A DNA stretch of 64,000 bases from Actinoplanes sp. NBRC 103695. Its GTDB lineage: Bacteria > Actinomycetota > Actinomycetes > Mycobacteriales > Micromonosporaceae. Of this stretch, positions 44,883 to 53,962 are shown piece by piece. How positions within the stretch are numbered: the first letter of the stretch is position 1; each line of letters starts with the position of its first letter. The notes beneath the pieces were generated by a model. It was not told the DNA's origin. It made no database searches and saw nothing but the letters and a program-made list of their open reading frames with translations. Both the position numbers and the translations under genes were made by a program. The stretch spans positions 1 to 64,000 of the forward strand of contig NZ_BSTL01000032.1 of NCBI RefSeq assembly GCF_030269485.1, in the 5' to 3' direction.

Positions 44883-44911
44883 GGGGCGCCCACCGGTGCG
44901 GTGGGCGCCCC
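44883..44911 (+). terminator. 12-bp hairpin shared with 47.7 kb
   Basis: GGGGCGCCCACC (44883-44894) pairs perfectly with GGTGGGCGCCCC (44900-44911). The 11-bp arms GGGCGCCCACC / GGTGGGCGCCC are identical to those at 47740-47772. It lies 59 bases after the ComM-like stop and 24 bases before the next start. It could terminate transcription or be a short intergenic repeat. Confidence 0.6.
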
Positions 44912-44934
44912 GAGTCGATGCTCAGGAGCAACGC

Positions 44935-45423
44935 ATGTTCCTCATAGACCTCGTCCGCGCAACGCTGGCACGGTGCCTCGCCAAGGACCGGACGGCGGGC
45001 TCAGCCAGTCTTGGACCGGCCATCTGGGCTGACCTGGCCCGGCTGGATGAACTGATGGCCGGCGAAACCGATGATCTACCGGTCGTGTTCACGCTGATGG
45101 ACCCCGGCGGTCGTGACTTCGGCACGGACGTCGCGGCGTTCATCGACCACTGCTGCGAACAGCAGGTCCTGCACGTCGCGGCGCCGGTCGCCGCCGTCGG
45201 TATCGAGGCAACCGTCGGCGGTGACTACCGCGACGGCGGCTTCCTGGTCATGGTCACCATCGCCGACCGGATCACCGTGGCCTCGGGCCAGCTGCTCCCG
45301 GAGGTGTTCCGTGGCGCCGACGATCTGCCACGGTGGGTGCTCGCCGTGGTCATAGATGTTGCCGACCAGGTCTATCGCGAGTTGGTGCGCACTGCGGCCG
45401 ATCTCACCGGGAGCGCATCATGA
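44935..45423 (+). CDS. Hypothetical acidic alpha/beta protein
   Basis: 162 aa from the ATG at 44935 (AGGAGCAACGC upstream). It starts MFLIDLVRATLARCLAKDRT and contains VVFTLMDPGGRDFGTDVAAF and GFLVMVTIADRITVASGQLL. Family not recognised. The stop overlaps a possible start of the next gene at 45420. Confidence 0.6.
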   Translation: MFLIDLVRATLARCLAKDRTAGSASLGPAIWADLARLDELMAGETDDLPVVFTLMDPGGRDFGTDVAAFIDHCCEQQVLHVAAPVAAVGIEATVGGDYRDGGFLVMVTIADRITVASGQLLPEVFRGADDLPRWVLAVVIDVADQVYRELVRTAADLTGSAS

Positions 45424-45477
45424 CCGTCCGCAACGCTCTCCGCCCTGCCCGGGCACGCCGGGTATCGGCCGCGATCG

Positions 45478-46137
45478 GTGCGCCATCGCATCGAGACGAC
45501 CACGATGCCGCCGCTGCCGGAGCGGGTCGCCGTGGCTGAGCATCCGTGCCACCGCCACCGTCGGGGGCAGCACACCACGGCCTGCCTGACCGGCACATGC
45601 GGATTCTGCGACACGGACCTGGGCGTGATCGCTTCCGGCGAGTGCCGCAGCTGCCTGCGGATTGTGTGCGAGAGCTGCGACGCCGGCTACGACACCGAAC
45701 GCGGGCCGACCTGCCGGCCCTGCAACGACGCCGGCCACCCGAGCACTAACACTGGCCGGCCGGAGGCTGGCCCCCGCGAGCAGCATCGGCGCTGCGTATT
45801 CGAGCTCGACCTGTCCTGCGGCCACACCGTCACCTATGCCGTGACCGGCTGGTACCCGGTGTCCGTGTCATGCTGCGACCGGCTCGGCGGCACCGTCGCA
45901 CGCGGAGAGTACGTCGCCTTCGCGTCCGACGTCGACTTCGCCCGCCTGATGTCAGAGTCCTACATCGACTGCCCGGCAGGCACCGCACCTCGCCCGAGCA
46001 GAGTGCTACGCCGGCGCTCACGGACCGATGATCCCTCACCACAGTGGTATCGGGGTCACCCCGCCAGCAGCGGCCGATACCCGGCACGCGTCGGCGCCAC
46101 CTGGATCCTTGACGCACCACCATCGCGTCGGTCCTGA
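45478..46137 (+). CDS. Cys-rich zinc-binding protein, unknown function
   Basis: Up to 219 aa. Start uncertain: GTG 45478, ATG 45505 or GTG 45532. Two zinc-type Cys clusters are visible: GTCGFCDTD and ECRSCLRIVCESCDAGYDTE followed by TCRPC (residues about 39-82), like a treble-clef/ribbon. Further Cys in LDLSCGHTVTY and VSVSCCDRLGG lie in the middle. Small zinc-ribbon proteins of this kind often bind nucleic acid, but I cannot assign a family. A 39-codon frame begins at 45420 as a possible coupling ORF. Confidence 0.6.
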   Translation: MRHRIETTTMPPLPERVAVAEHPCHRHRRGQHTTACLTGTCGFCDTDLGVIASGECRSCLRIVCESCDAGYDTERGPTCRPCNDAGHPSTNTGRPEAGPREQHRRCVFELDLSCGHTVTYAVTGWYPVSVSCCDRLGGTVARGEYVAFASDVDFARLMSESYIDCPAGTAPRPSRVLRRRSRTDDPSPQWYRGHPASSGRYPARVGATWILDAPPSRRS

Positions 46138-46319
46138 CTCGGGCACCGGGCACTCACAGGCTCAGGCAGCCGGTGGTGCGCAGGTGAACCGCCGTCTCGC
46201 GCACGTGGTCACGGCCTATCGGACGTGGCGGGGCCGTGCCCCATCGATGTGGGGCCGCCCGTGCAGAACCGAGACGCGGAGCCCTCGTCAGCCGACCCCG
46301 TGTATGGGCGGGGGCGGCG

Positions 46320-46462
46320 GTGCTGGCCGGGCACGGTGGCCGACCCGGCACCGGGCGCAAGGCGGTCCGAGAACATCTTGGCCTTCGGCCAGAGATCTCC
46401 TCGTCCTGGCCGCCTTGCCGCTCCGGCCGGCCGGGCACGGCCCCGGCACCGGGGGCCAGCAC
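46320..46462 (+). repeat. Structured leader element A2
   Basis: 143-base rod upstream of the DUF932 gene. P1 GTGCTGGCC (46320-46328) / GGCCAGCAC (46454-46462) is perfect over 9 bp. P2 GGCCG..CCCGG / CCGGG..CGGCC. P3 GCAAGGCGG / CCGCCTTGC is perfect over 9 bp. The inner stem GAGAACATCTTGGC / GCCAGAGATCTCCTC keeps the C-C mismatch (46374 and 46397). A second hairpin GGCGGGCGTACCCGCC lies at 46491-46506. P1 and P3 are longer than in A1 and paired by different bases, which is evidence for conserved structure rather than sequence alone. Confidence 0.82.
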
Positions 46463-46551
46463 GCGCTCGCCCCGGCCGACTACGGACTGCGGCGGGCGTA
46501 CCCGCCCGGCCGCCACCGTCATCGTGGCTGCCCACCTGGAAGGCACCCTCT

Positions 46552-47703
46552 ATGGCCCAGCCCACGCTCACCGTGGCACCGAACCGCCACATCGGCCTGA
46601 ACCGCTTGATCAGCACGCTCAGAGATCAACATGCCCGGTCGGTGGACGTCTACGCCAGCGCCGCGACCATGCACTCCGACGGCGGACGGCTGATCATCGC
46701 CCGCACCGCTCCCATTCTGACCTCGACCGGCGTGGACCTGACCGCCGGGCAGTTCAGCCTCTCGGACGTCGCGCTGGGCGGTATCGCGGCGAAGCTCGAC
46801 ATCCCCGTGCCCTACCTGCGCCGGATGGCGCGTGAGAACGTGCCGCTGCTGGACGACAACGTCAACAGCTGGCTGCAACGCGACGACCGCCGGTTCCTGG
46901 TGCGCTGCCTGCGCCGCACCCCGGACAGCGGTGACGGCACCGCACGGGCGTTCCTGTCCGACCGGTATCTGCGGATCGACAACCTCGATGTGCTGATGGC
47001 CGCGATCGAGGGCATCAAGAAGGCCGGCGTCGCGGTGGACATCGCGTCATGCGATTTGACCGACCGCCGCATGTACGTGCGATTCGTGTCCCCCGACGTG
47101 CAGGTCATCGCCCCGGAGCTCCTGCGTAACTACCGCAGCCCGTTCGACGGGCGCCGCGGCAGCGACCTGCCGGTCATCTCGGGCGGGTTCCTGCTGCAGA
47201 ACTCCGAGACCGGAGAGGGCCGGTACTCCCTGGCCCCATGGTTGCGCATCGAGGTGTGCCGCAACGGCCAGACCGTCGAGCGCGGCGCCGTGGGGCGCAC
47301 CCACATCGGTGCCCGCATCACCGACGAGGACGGCATCGTCGACCCGTCCGCCGAGACGATGCGAACGTTGCTGCAGCTCATCACCACACAGACCGTCGAC
47401 ACGATCCGCGCCTACCTCAACGTCGACTTCGTCGCCCGCGCGGTCGCCGATCTGGAACGCGCGGCCGGTGTCGTGGTCCGCAAGCCGGAAGCCACGATCA
47501 AGGTCGTCTCACAACAGTTGCACTACACCAAGGACCAGCAGGACGCCATCTTGGCGCACTTCATCGCCGGGGCCGACCTCAGCGCCGGCGGCATCATGCA
47601 GGCCGTCACCTCCGTGGCCCGCAGCATCGGCGACGCCGACGCGGCCTACCGGATGGAAACCACCGCGTCGAAGGCGCTGCACCTGGCCGCCGCAGCCGCC
47701 TGA
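46552..47703 (+). CDS. DUF932 (phage/plasmid-like) protein
   Basis: 383 aa from the ATG at 46552, with GGAAGG upstream and leader A2. DUF932 features include LSDVALGGIAAKLDIPVPYL, FLVRCLRRTPDSGDGTARAF, LSDRYLRIDNLDVLMAAI and the NSETGEGRYSLAPWLRIEVC strand. This family (TIGR03299-like) is typical of conjugative plasmids and phages. Function unproven; some members are encoded in plasmid leading regions. Confidence 0.88.
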   Translation: MAQPTLTVAPNRHIGLNRLISTLRDQHARSVDVYASAATMHSDGGRLIIARTAPILTSTGVDLTAGQFSLSDVALGGIAAKLDIPVPYLRRMARENVPLLDDNVNSWLQRDDRRFLVRCLRRTPDSGDGTARAFLSDRYLRIDNLDVLMAAIEGIKKAGVAVDIASCDLTDRRMYVRFVSPDVQVIAPELLRNYRSPFDGRRGSDLPVISGGFLLQNSETGEGRYSLAPWLRIEVCRNGQTVERGAVGRTHIGARITDEDGIVDPSAETMRTLLQLITTQTVDTIRAYLNVDFVARAVADLERAAGVVVRKPEATIKVVSQQLHYTKDQQDAILAHFIAGADLSAGGIMQAVTSVARSIGDADAAYRMETTASKALHLAAAAA

Positions 47704-47739
47704 CGTAGACCCGCCGTCCGGTCACTCCTCGCTCACGTT

Positions 47740-47772
47740 GCAGGGCGCCCACCGTGCTGGTGGGCGCCCTGC
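47740..47772 (+). terminator. 14-bp hairpin (second copy of GGGCGCCCACC repeat)
   Basis: GCAGGGCGCCCACC (47740-47753) pairs perfectly with GGTGGGCGCCCTGC (47759-47772) around GTGCT, followed by CTT. It lies between the DUF932 stop and the next RBS (CGGAGG). Arms match the hairpin at 44883-44911. Confidence 0.65.
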
Positions 47773-47793
47773 CTTGCATTCCGGAGGTCTTCC

Positions 47794-49212
47794 TTGCCAC
47801 CCCAACGGCACACCACCACGGCAGAGCCCCTCGCCGTACGGGCAACGCCGAGCCTCACCATGCCCGACGGCGTCGGCCAGTCCCACCCCTCAAACACCCC
47901 GATGCCGCGGTTCGTGTGCGGCACCTGCGGCAGTCCGCTCGATCGGTACGCAGAGCTGCCCTCCGGTCTCGTGTCCTACCAGCATCCGATCTGGAAGGAC
48001 GCCGACCACCCGCCCGTGCCGGTGGCCGCCGACACGGTCGAGGCCACCTATGTCTGCGACTTCTGCACCGACCCCAAGATCTTGTTCGTCTACGCGACGA
48101 CCCAACGGATCCTCATCCAGGTCGACACTGCGCACGGCGCCGTCGTACGGGACTACGGCAGACGCTGGTCGGCCTGCGTCGGGTGCGCCGCCCTGGTCGA
48201 AGCCCGCAACCTGGCCGGGCTGCTGGACCGGATCCTGACGCACGGTATGGCCTTCGCCGCCGAGGTAGTGGCGCACCTGGCCGACATGCTCCGACAGGTT
48301 CTCACCAGGCTGCGGCCCGGCCGGGCCCTGACCGCCGACGGGCAATGGGATGCGCTGCCGCTGCCGGCGACAACGCTGCCGAAAGTCCGCGACCGGCTGG
48401 CCGCACTGATTGCCGGGGAAATTCGGTTGCCGTTCGGGCTCAGCCACGACCCGGTCCGCACATCGCTGGCGGCCGGCCTGGCGTACTCCCGCCTGTACTG
48501 GATCGACAACCAGTTCACCGTCCTCACCCGCAACGCCGCCCGGGTCCTGCCGCGCATGGGATTCGTGCCAGGTGACCTGCCGGCCGCGCACGGCTTCGTC
48601 GCCTGGGCGCAGCCGGTCGACGCCCGCCGGCGCTGCGTGGCCGCATCGTGGAACAGCCACGGCGACGCGGTGCAACTCGTCGGGTACCGCAGCATCGGCG
48701 ACGGACTCGCACCCGGGCCGTTGCAGCAGCTGCGCGGCGAGGTCGGCTGGCTGATCCCCGCGTTCGCCGTCACGCTGCGCCCCGGGCAACCCGTCACCGC
48801 CACCCACCCGGCGGCTGCGCTGCTGACGACCTGGCGGCTCATCCGCCAGCGCCTCGCCGAAACAACCCCGGCGAAGGTCGACAGGTCGATCAGCCGGGCC
48901 TACCGGCGCACCCGGCGACCGGAACCCGAAGTAGCGCTGCTGCGCATCCGCGGTACTCGATCGACCTCTATCTCCACCCGGCACGCCAGCACCAGCGGCG
49001 GGACCGAACACGAATACCGCTGGTGGGTGACCCCGCACTGGCGCCATCAGTGGGTTGGGCAAGGGCGGGCGCTGCGCGACTGGATCGTCGTCCGACCCCA
49101 CCTGAGAGGTCCACGGGACAAGCCGATCAGGGCGACCACCACCGTGCGGGTGCTCGGCGCACTCCCGCCAAGGCCGGACGCCCCTGGGCAGGCATCTGCC
49201 GACGGGCAGTAG
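47794..49212 (+). CDS. Large hypothetical protein with CxxC motifs
   Basis: 472 aa, TTG start at 47794 after CGGAGGTC. The N-terminal region has FVCGTCGSPLDRYAEL, TYVCDFCTDPKILF and ACVGCAALVEARNLAGLLDR (Cys pairs about 40-150), consistent with zinc knuckles. The C-terminal 300 residues contain no motif I recognise. Plasmid-type in context. Confidence 0.65.
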   Translation: MPPQRHTTTAEPLAVRATPSLTMPDGVGQSHPSNTPMPRFVCGTCGSPLDRYAELPSGLVSYQHPIWKDADHPPVPVAADTVEATYVCDFCTDPKILFVYATTQRILIQVDTAHGAVVRDYGRRWSACVGCAALVEARNLAGLLDRILTHGMAFAAEVVAHLADMLRQVLTRLRPGRALTADGQWDALPLPATTLPKVRDRLAALIAGEIRLPFGLSHDPVRTSLAAGLAYSRLYWIDNQFTVLTRNAARVLPRMGFVPGDLPAAHGFVAWAQPVDARRRCVAASWNSHGDAVQLVGYRSIGDGLAPGPLQQLRGEVGWLIPAFAVTLRPGQPVTATHPAAALLTTWRLIRQRLAETTPAKVDRSISRAYRRTRRPEPEVALLRIRGTRSTSISTRHASTSGGTEHEYRWWVTPHWRHQWVGQGRALRDWIVVRPHLRGPRDKPIRATTTVRVLGALPPRPDAPGQASADGQ

Positions 49213-49413
49213 CCGGTGCCCCGGGTCCGAGCCGGGGAGCGCCATCGACGTAGCGCGCCAGGAGAACGCCCGCCCAGACCCGGCCGTCGGTTCAAGGCTG
49301 ACGCCCCTGCGTGACCCGGCGAACTCGCAAGATCCAGCGCCTTCCTACGCCCACCTTCGCTGCCGGCCTGCCGTACGCCCGGCCCTGCCCTCTGCTGGAA
49401 GGCATTTACGATC

Positions 49414-50328
49414 ATGATTGACCCTTCATCTGAGACCATCGTCCGCAACCCACAGGATCTGCTCGGCGCCGTGCCGTACCTGCTGGGCTATCACCCCGGC
49501 GGCGAGATCGTCGCGGTGTACCTCGGCGCAGGTCAGCGCATCCTTGGGGTGGCCGCCGAACCGGTGCGGTTCTCGGCCGACGCGCTGAGCGGGCACCTGC
49601 TGCTGCGGGCCCCGGCCGAGCCGTGCGCCGAGATCGCGCTCATCGGCTACGGTCCGCCCCCGTCGCGGCCCGTCCTGGCAGCGATCGGCCGCAGTCTTGA
49701 TCTGTTCTGGCCGCTGCACGCACTGCTGTGGGTCACCGGCTCGAGGTGCGTGTGTCTGCTTGACGGCTGTTCATGCCCGGCCAGCCGCGGGATGGATATC
49801 GACCCGACCCCCAGCCCGATAGCCACCCGGCTCGCCGTCGCCGGCAAGGTGGCCTTGCCGTCGCGGCAGGCCCTGGACACGCTGGTCGCCCCCGACCTCG
49901 TTGCACAGGCAGAGGCCGAGGGAGCATTGGCGGCCCTCGCCCCGGATGGTGACGTCCCCGAGCTGTTCGAAGACGTGCTGGCCACGGTGCTGCGGGGGCA
50001 CCGCCTCACCGCCGGTCAGCTGGCACCGCTGTCCCTCGCCCTGACCCACCCTGAGGTTCTCGAAACGGCGTGGGACGCCATGTGCGCGTGCATGTGGCAA
50101 CGCGATCTGTGGCTGGATGTGACACGCCGCGTTCCGGACCGCTACGTCTGCGGCCCGGCGACGCTGGCCGCCTGGTGCGCGTGGCTACGCGGCGAACACG
50201 CGCTGGCCACCGTGGCGTGCAACCGCGCCGTCCGTGAAGGACCCGGTGGCCGGCTGACCCGGCTGGTGACCAGCGTCATGCGCACGCATGCGCCCGCGCA
50301 CCGGCTGCGCCGCCCTACCAGCCACTGA
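49414..50328 (+). CDS. DUF4192 protein (copy 2)
   Basis: 304 aa, ATG at 49414 after CTGGAAGG. It matches copy 1 along its length: VRNPQDLLGAVPYLLGYHPGG, the VCLLDGCSCPASRG loop and a helical C-terminus (WQRDLWLDVTRRVPDRYVCG). The two proteins are diverged paralogs, so the duplication is old. Its leader (49213-49413) has no recognised rod. Confidence 0.9.
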   Translation: MIDPSSETIVRNPQDLLGAVPYLLGYHPGGEIVAVYLGAGQRILGVAAEPVRFSADALSGHLLLRAPAEPCAEIALIGYGPPPSRPVLAAIGRSLDLFWPLHALLWVTGSRCVCLLDGCSCPASRGMDIDPTPSPIATRLAVAGKVALPSRQALDTLVAPDLVAQAEAEGALAALAPDGDVPELFEDVLATVLRGHRLTAGQLAPLSLALTHPEVLETAWDAMCACMWQRDLWLDVTRRVPDRYVCGPATLAAWCAWLRGEHALATVACNRAVREGPGGRLTRLVTSVMRTHAPAHRLRRPTSH

Positions 50329-50637
50329 CGTCTGCCGCCGCTAAAGCGTGCCTCGCCAGCCCGCTGGAGCGACCAAGAACCGCGCCGCGGTTTCCCACGG
50401 CGGTTGTCTCGTCAGCTCGCACGTCGGTCGGGTGCCGGCGGTGCTAGCCGCTGATCCTGGCCGCCCGCGGCGCGCCCCCGCAAGCCCACCCCTACCAGCC
50501 GCCGCCTCATCGAGGTCACCGCGGGGGTGGGCCCTGCGGGCTCACTCCGATCGGCCGGCCCCGGCGGATCAGGCCAGCCCCACTCGGGCGCCCGCCCGAG
50601 CGCAGGCCATCACTGCTCTATGTGGAGGTTTTCCATC
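50329..50637 (+). promoter_or_regulatory. Rod-like leader of the ParB-like gene
   Basis: 309 bases. Stem CTGATCC (50451-50457) / GGATCAG (50566-50572) encloses CCCGCAAGCCCACCCC (50477-50492) / GGGGTGGGCCCTGCGGG (50524-50540), a 15-16 bp stem with one small bulge. It contains a CAAGCC box as in B, C and D, but not the CATCTTGG arms. It ends 65 bases before the GTG start. Confidence 0.5.
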
Positions 50638-52470
50638 GTGACCACCGTCGCCAACAACACGACCATCACCGAAACCGCTACGGACAACGACGTTGCCGAG
50701 CCCGACCAGGCCACCACCGAAGCCGGCACCGAGCTGGTTCCGGCTGAGCCCGCTCTGATCGGCGAGGTGATCGAGGGGCCCGTGCACCTCAACACCGGCG
50801 AGGACGGCAACCCGTTGCCGTTCCGCGCCGGGCTGCTCGACGCCCGCTTCGTGCACGAACCGCAGGGCTTCAAGCGCACCCACCTGGGCGACCTGGACGA
50901 TCTGATCGCCTCCGTGCGCCTGATCGGCGTCCGCGCCCCGCTGGTCGTGCGCTCCCTCGGCCTTTTCCCGGCTACCGACGCCAACGGCGAGCCGGACGAG
51001 GACGCCGAACCCGTCGAGCATTTCGCCGTCGTCGACGGGCTGCGGCGCCGCCAGGCGGCCATCGAAGCCGGACGCTTCGAACTGCCGTGCTTCATCGCCG
51101 GCACCGACGACGACATCCAGCTCATCCTGCACTTCCTGGAACTCAACGACCACCGCAAGGACCTGGAGGGCATCGAGCAGGCCGAGGCCTACCAGATGCT
51201 GCTCGACCTCGGTCTCAGCGAACAGCAGATCGCCGACGCCCGCCGCACCGACGTGGCCCAGGTCTGCACCGCCATCAAGGCCCGGTCCCTGCCGAGCACC
51301 GCGCAGCGTGCACTCAACGCCGGAACCCTCACCCTCGACCAGGCGCTCGCGCTGGAGGAGTTCGCCGACGACGAGGACGCCCAGAGCAAGCTGCTGGACA
51401 AGCTCAAGAACGAGTACGACTTTAAGCACGAGCTGTCACGGCTGCGCGACAAGCGCACCTACGCCCGCAACCGGGAGGTGGCCAAGGCGCACCTGGTCCT
51501 CGAGAACGTCGACGTGACACCCAAACCGCGCGGCATCGGCTACGACGGCACCGCCGTCCGCGCGGACCTGCTCCTGGACGCCGACGGTCAGCCGGTCGAC
51601 GTCGACGCGGTCAAGACCCAGCCCGGCTTCCACGCCTACGTGGAGAAGGACGGCGGTCAGGCCCGAACCGTCGTTTACTGCGACGACCCGGCACAACACG
51701 GCTACACCCGCCGCAAGGAGGTCGCGGCGGCGTACCGCGGGCTGAGCCCGGAGGAGCTTGCCGCTAAGGAACTCGCCGAGCAGCAGGAGCAGGAGCGACT
51801 CGAGCGGCTCACGCTGGCCGCGACGGTGCGCCGCGAGTTCATCGTCGCGAAGTTCGGCACCGCCAAGGGCGCCCGCGCCCTGTTCGTGCCGGCGCTGCGG
51901 GCGGCCACCCTCGGCAAGACGATGGGCCGCTCCGACGACCTCGACGAGTTGTACCGCGCTCTCGGCGGCTCCGACAACGGCACCCTCGCCAGCGCTGGGG
52001 AGGACCGGCTGCGCCGCAGCCTGGTCGCCAAGTACATCTGCGCGCTCGAGTACAACCTGAGCGGCACCACCCAGCCGCACAGGATGTGGATCTACAAGGA
52101 ACTGGCCGTCGCCTGGTACGACGAGCTGCGCCAGCGCAACTACCCGCTGACCGACGACGAGCAGGATCTCTACCTCAGCTGGACGGCAACAACCGCCGCA
52201 GAGGACGACGAAGATGCCGAGATCGACGAGGACGACGACACCGATGGCGAGGGCCAGGACGCGGACGAGGTAAGCGCAGACAGCACAGTGGTCTCCGGCG
52301 TCGAGGAGGCAGCCCCGTCCGGCGAGCACGACGAGCACGACGATGTGCTCGCGGAAGGCGGGGATGAGGCGGATGGCGTGGTGATCGAGGCACCGTTCGA
52401 CCGCCACGAGGTAACGGCCGACAACACCGATGAGCTGCACAGCCCCGCCGGAGTCTCCAACGCTGCCTGA
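50638..52470 (+). CDS. ParB-like nuclease/partition-domain protein
   Basis: 610 aa, GTG at 50638 with TGGAGG upstream. The ParB N-terminal domain spans about 75-160 (HLGDLDDLIASVRLIGVRAP ... VVDGLRRRQAAIEAGRFELP) with the GLRRR form of the ParB box. A helix-turn-helix lies at about 185-225 (LGLSEQQIADARRTDVAQVC). A long central region and an acidic Asp/Glu-rich tail (about 525-605) follow. No parA gene is adjacent, so a partition role is doubtful. Free-standing ParB-like proteins on mobile elements include CTP-dependent clamps, nucleases and anti-restriction factors. Confidence 0.8.
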   Translation: MTTVANNTTITETATDNDVAEPDQATTEAGTELVPAEPALIGEVIEGPVHLNTGEDGNPLPFRAGLLDARFVHEPQGFKRTHLGDLDDLIASVRLIGVRAPLVVRSLGLFPATDANGEPDEDAEPVEHFAVVDGLRRRQAAIEAGRFELPCFIAGTDDDIQLILHFLELNDHRKDLEGIEQAEAYQMLLDLGLSEQQIADARRTDVAQVCTAIKARSLPSTAQRALNAGTLTLDQALALEEFADDEDAQSKLLDKLKNEYDFKHELSRLRDKRTYARNREVAKAHLVLENVDVTPKPRGIGYDGTAVRADLLLDADGQPVDVDAVKTQPGFHAYVEKDGGQARTVVYCDDPAQHGYTRRKEVAAAYRGLSPEELAAKELAEQQEQERLERLTLAATVRREFIVAKFGTAKGARALFVPALRAATLGKTMGRSDDLDELYRALGGSDNGTLASAGEDRLRRSLVAKYICALEYNLSGTTQPHRMWIYKELAVAWYDELRQRNYPLTDDEQDLYLSWTATTAAEDDEDAEIDEDDDTDGEGQDADEVSADSTVVSGVEEAAPSGEHDEHDDVLAEGGDEADGVVIEAPFDRHEVTADNTDELHSPAGVSNAA

Positions 52471-52479
52471 TGCTCACGT

Positions 52480-52515
52480 GTGCTGTGTCCCTCGCCAGGT
52501 CGGGGGACACAGCAC
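52480..52515 (+). terminator. Intrinsic terminator-like hairpin after parB-like gene
   Basis: GTGCTGTGTCCC (52480-52491) pairs perfectly with GGGACACAGCAC (52504-52515), 9 bases after the stop codon. The rest of 52516-52817 is a GC-rich leader for the next gene with no clear rod. Confidence 0.7.
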
Positions 52516-52817
52516 GCTGCGCACAGACCGCGTCAGGTGCGGTCGAACCAACCGCCGCTCCCGCCGCCATCGGTGACACACCGCCAGAGGTCCACGCTGG
52601 CCAAGGGCGGAGCTCGGAGTCGTGAGTCGGGTGCGGTCACCCGCCGTGTTGGTACCCATCGTCAGACGGGTCAGGGCCCGGACGACCGCCGATCTGCTCG
52701 GCGACAGCATCCGTGGCGGCCCTGCACCGTGGCGGCGCACCGACCAGCTCTTGTCATCCACCACCTCGGCGCGCCGCATTGGCGGGCCGAGGCGTCTTCC
52801 AGTTTCGGAGTTACGCC

Positions 52818-53630
52818 ATGAAGCCATGGTTCACTGCTACCACGCCGCCGTCGAACGTCTACACCGTTCGGCGACCTCTATCAGATACCGAGCTGCAGAA
52901 CGTTCGTGAGCGGATCCATGGTGATGCCAGTGGCCCGCACGAGCTGGTCGAGGCTGTTGTCACCGCGGTGTTCGACGCTCTCCTGTCCGGGCACGGACGG
53001 ACCTACCGTGACCACCGCGACGACCCGCTGTTCGACCGCAACAGGTACGCGATTCCGATCAGTCAGTGGACCGCCATCGTCACCACGATCGTCGACCGGG
53101 CCTACACGTGGGGCGCGGCTACCTCCACCGGCATGAACCTCGCCGCGCTGCTGCCGGCCGGTTACGACGACCCTGCCGTACCCACCCCGCTGCTCAATCC
53201 CATCGAGGACCAACCTCATCTGGTGCGGCTGGACATCAGCCGTGACGCCGCCGCCACCGTCGCCGCCTGCCAGCAGCACCTGGTCGAGCTCGCCGACGCG
53301 TACGGCACCGAAAGCGACCACTACCGCAACGCCGCAGCGAGCTGGTCGCTGCAGCTCACCCACCTCATCAGCGTTCCGCCAGGCGCGCATCGGGTGCTGC
53401 ACCCCGACGGACCGCTCTCGCTGTATGTCAGCACCAACGATGCGAGCCATTACGGCGTCGCCTTCGAGCCGATCGCGCGGCATTGCATCGTCGCGGGCTG
53501 CCATGCGGTTGCCGTAGCGGACGGCCAGTGGCAGCCCAGTCGTCCTGATGCCACCGTGCTCGATCACGAGCACCAGCCCAGCTACCCTGCCGACGGACCG
53601 CAGCCCGGCCGTTGGACAACCCGGCCCTGA
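52818..53630 (+). CDS. Hypothetical protein
   Basis: 270 aa from the ATG at 52818 (CGGAG upstream). It opens MKPWFTATTPPSNVYTVRRP and has a helical centre (DAAATVAACQQHLVELADAY) and a C-terminal strand pair GPLSLYVSTNDASHYGVAF. I do not recognise it. Confidence 0.6.
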   Translation: MKPWFTATTPPSNVYTVRRPLSDTELQNVRERIHGDASGPHELVEAVVTAVFDALLSGHGRTYRDHRDDPLFDRNRYAIPISQWTAIVTTIVDRAYTWGAATSTGMNLAALLPAGYDDPAVPTPLLNPIEDQPHLVRLDISRDAAATVAACQQHLVELADAYGTESDHYRNAAASWSLQLTHLISVPPGAHRVLHPDGPLSLYVSTNDASHYGVAFEPIARHCIVAGCHAVAVADGQWQPSRPDATVLDHEHQPSYPADGPQPGRWTTRP

Positions 53631-53653
53631 CCACCCGGCCTGACCACCCGCAC

Positions 53654-53681
53654 GCATGCCGGCCGATGTCGGCCGGCATGC
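53654..53681 (+). terminator. 13-bp perfect hairpin
   Basis: GCATGCCGGCCGA (53654-53666) and TCGGCCGGCATGC (53669-53681) are perfectly complementary around TG, 24 bases after the stop of the 52818 gene. Confidence 0.6.
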
Positions 53682-53773
53682 CGCAACCCTCGCGGCCGCC
53701 GGCACCCACACCAGAGCCCAGCTTTCCAGCGGGTGTGAACACGACGGTGCTGTTGCCCTGCTTGCAATACCGA

Positions 53774-53828
53774 TCACCGCGGGGCCGTGTTCCGCGACCG
53801 CGGAACGCGGCCCCGCATACCGCGGTGA
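53774..53828 (+). repeat. 16-bp rod in the leader of the primase unit
   Basis: Arms 53781-53796 and 53799-53814 are complementary over 16 bp with a single G-T wobble and a 2-base gap. An outer stem TCACCGC (53774-53780) / GCGGTGA (53822-53828) continues after a 7-base bulge. This is among the most stable hairpins in the window, 149 bases before the first start codon. Confidence 0.55.
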
Positions 53829-53962
53829 CCGCCGCCGTTCACCGCGACCAACCCGGGCTCCACCACTTCCCACTTACGGCTGTCCACGACGCCGATCAGT
53901 AGACCCAGTCGGCCTGCTCATCTGCGCGGTCGTGCAGCACCGCCATCATCCAAGGAGCCGTT

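Noticed and set aside
46028..46600. 190-codon plus-strand frame across element A2
   Set aside because: Arg/Pro/Thr-rich composition and overlap with a structured leader and the start of DUF932; the frame is not kept upstream of A1.
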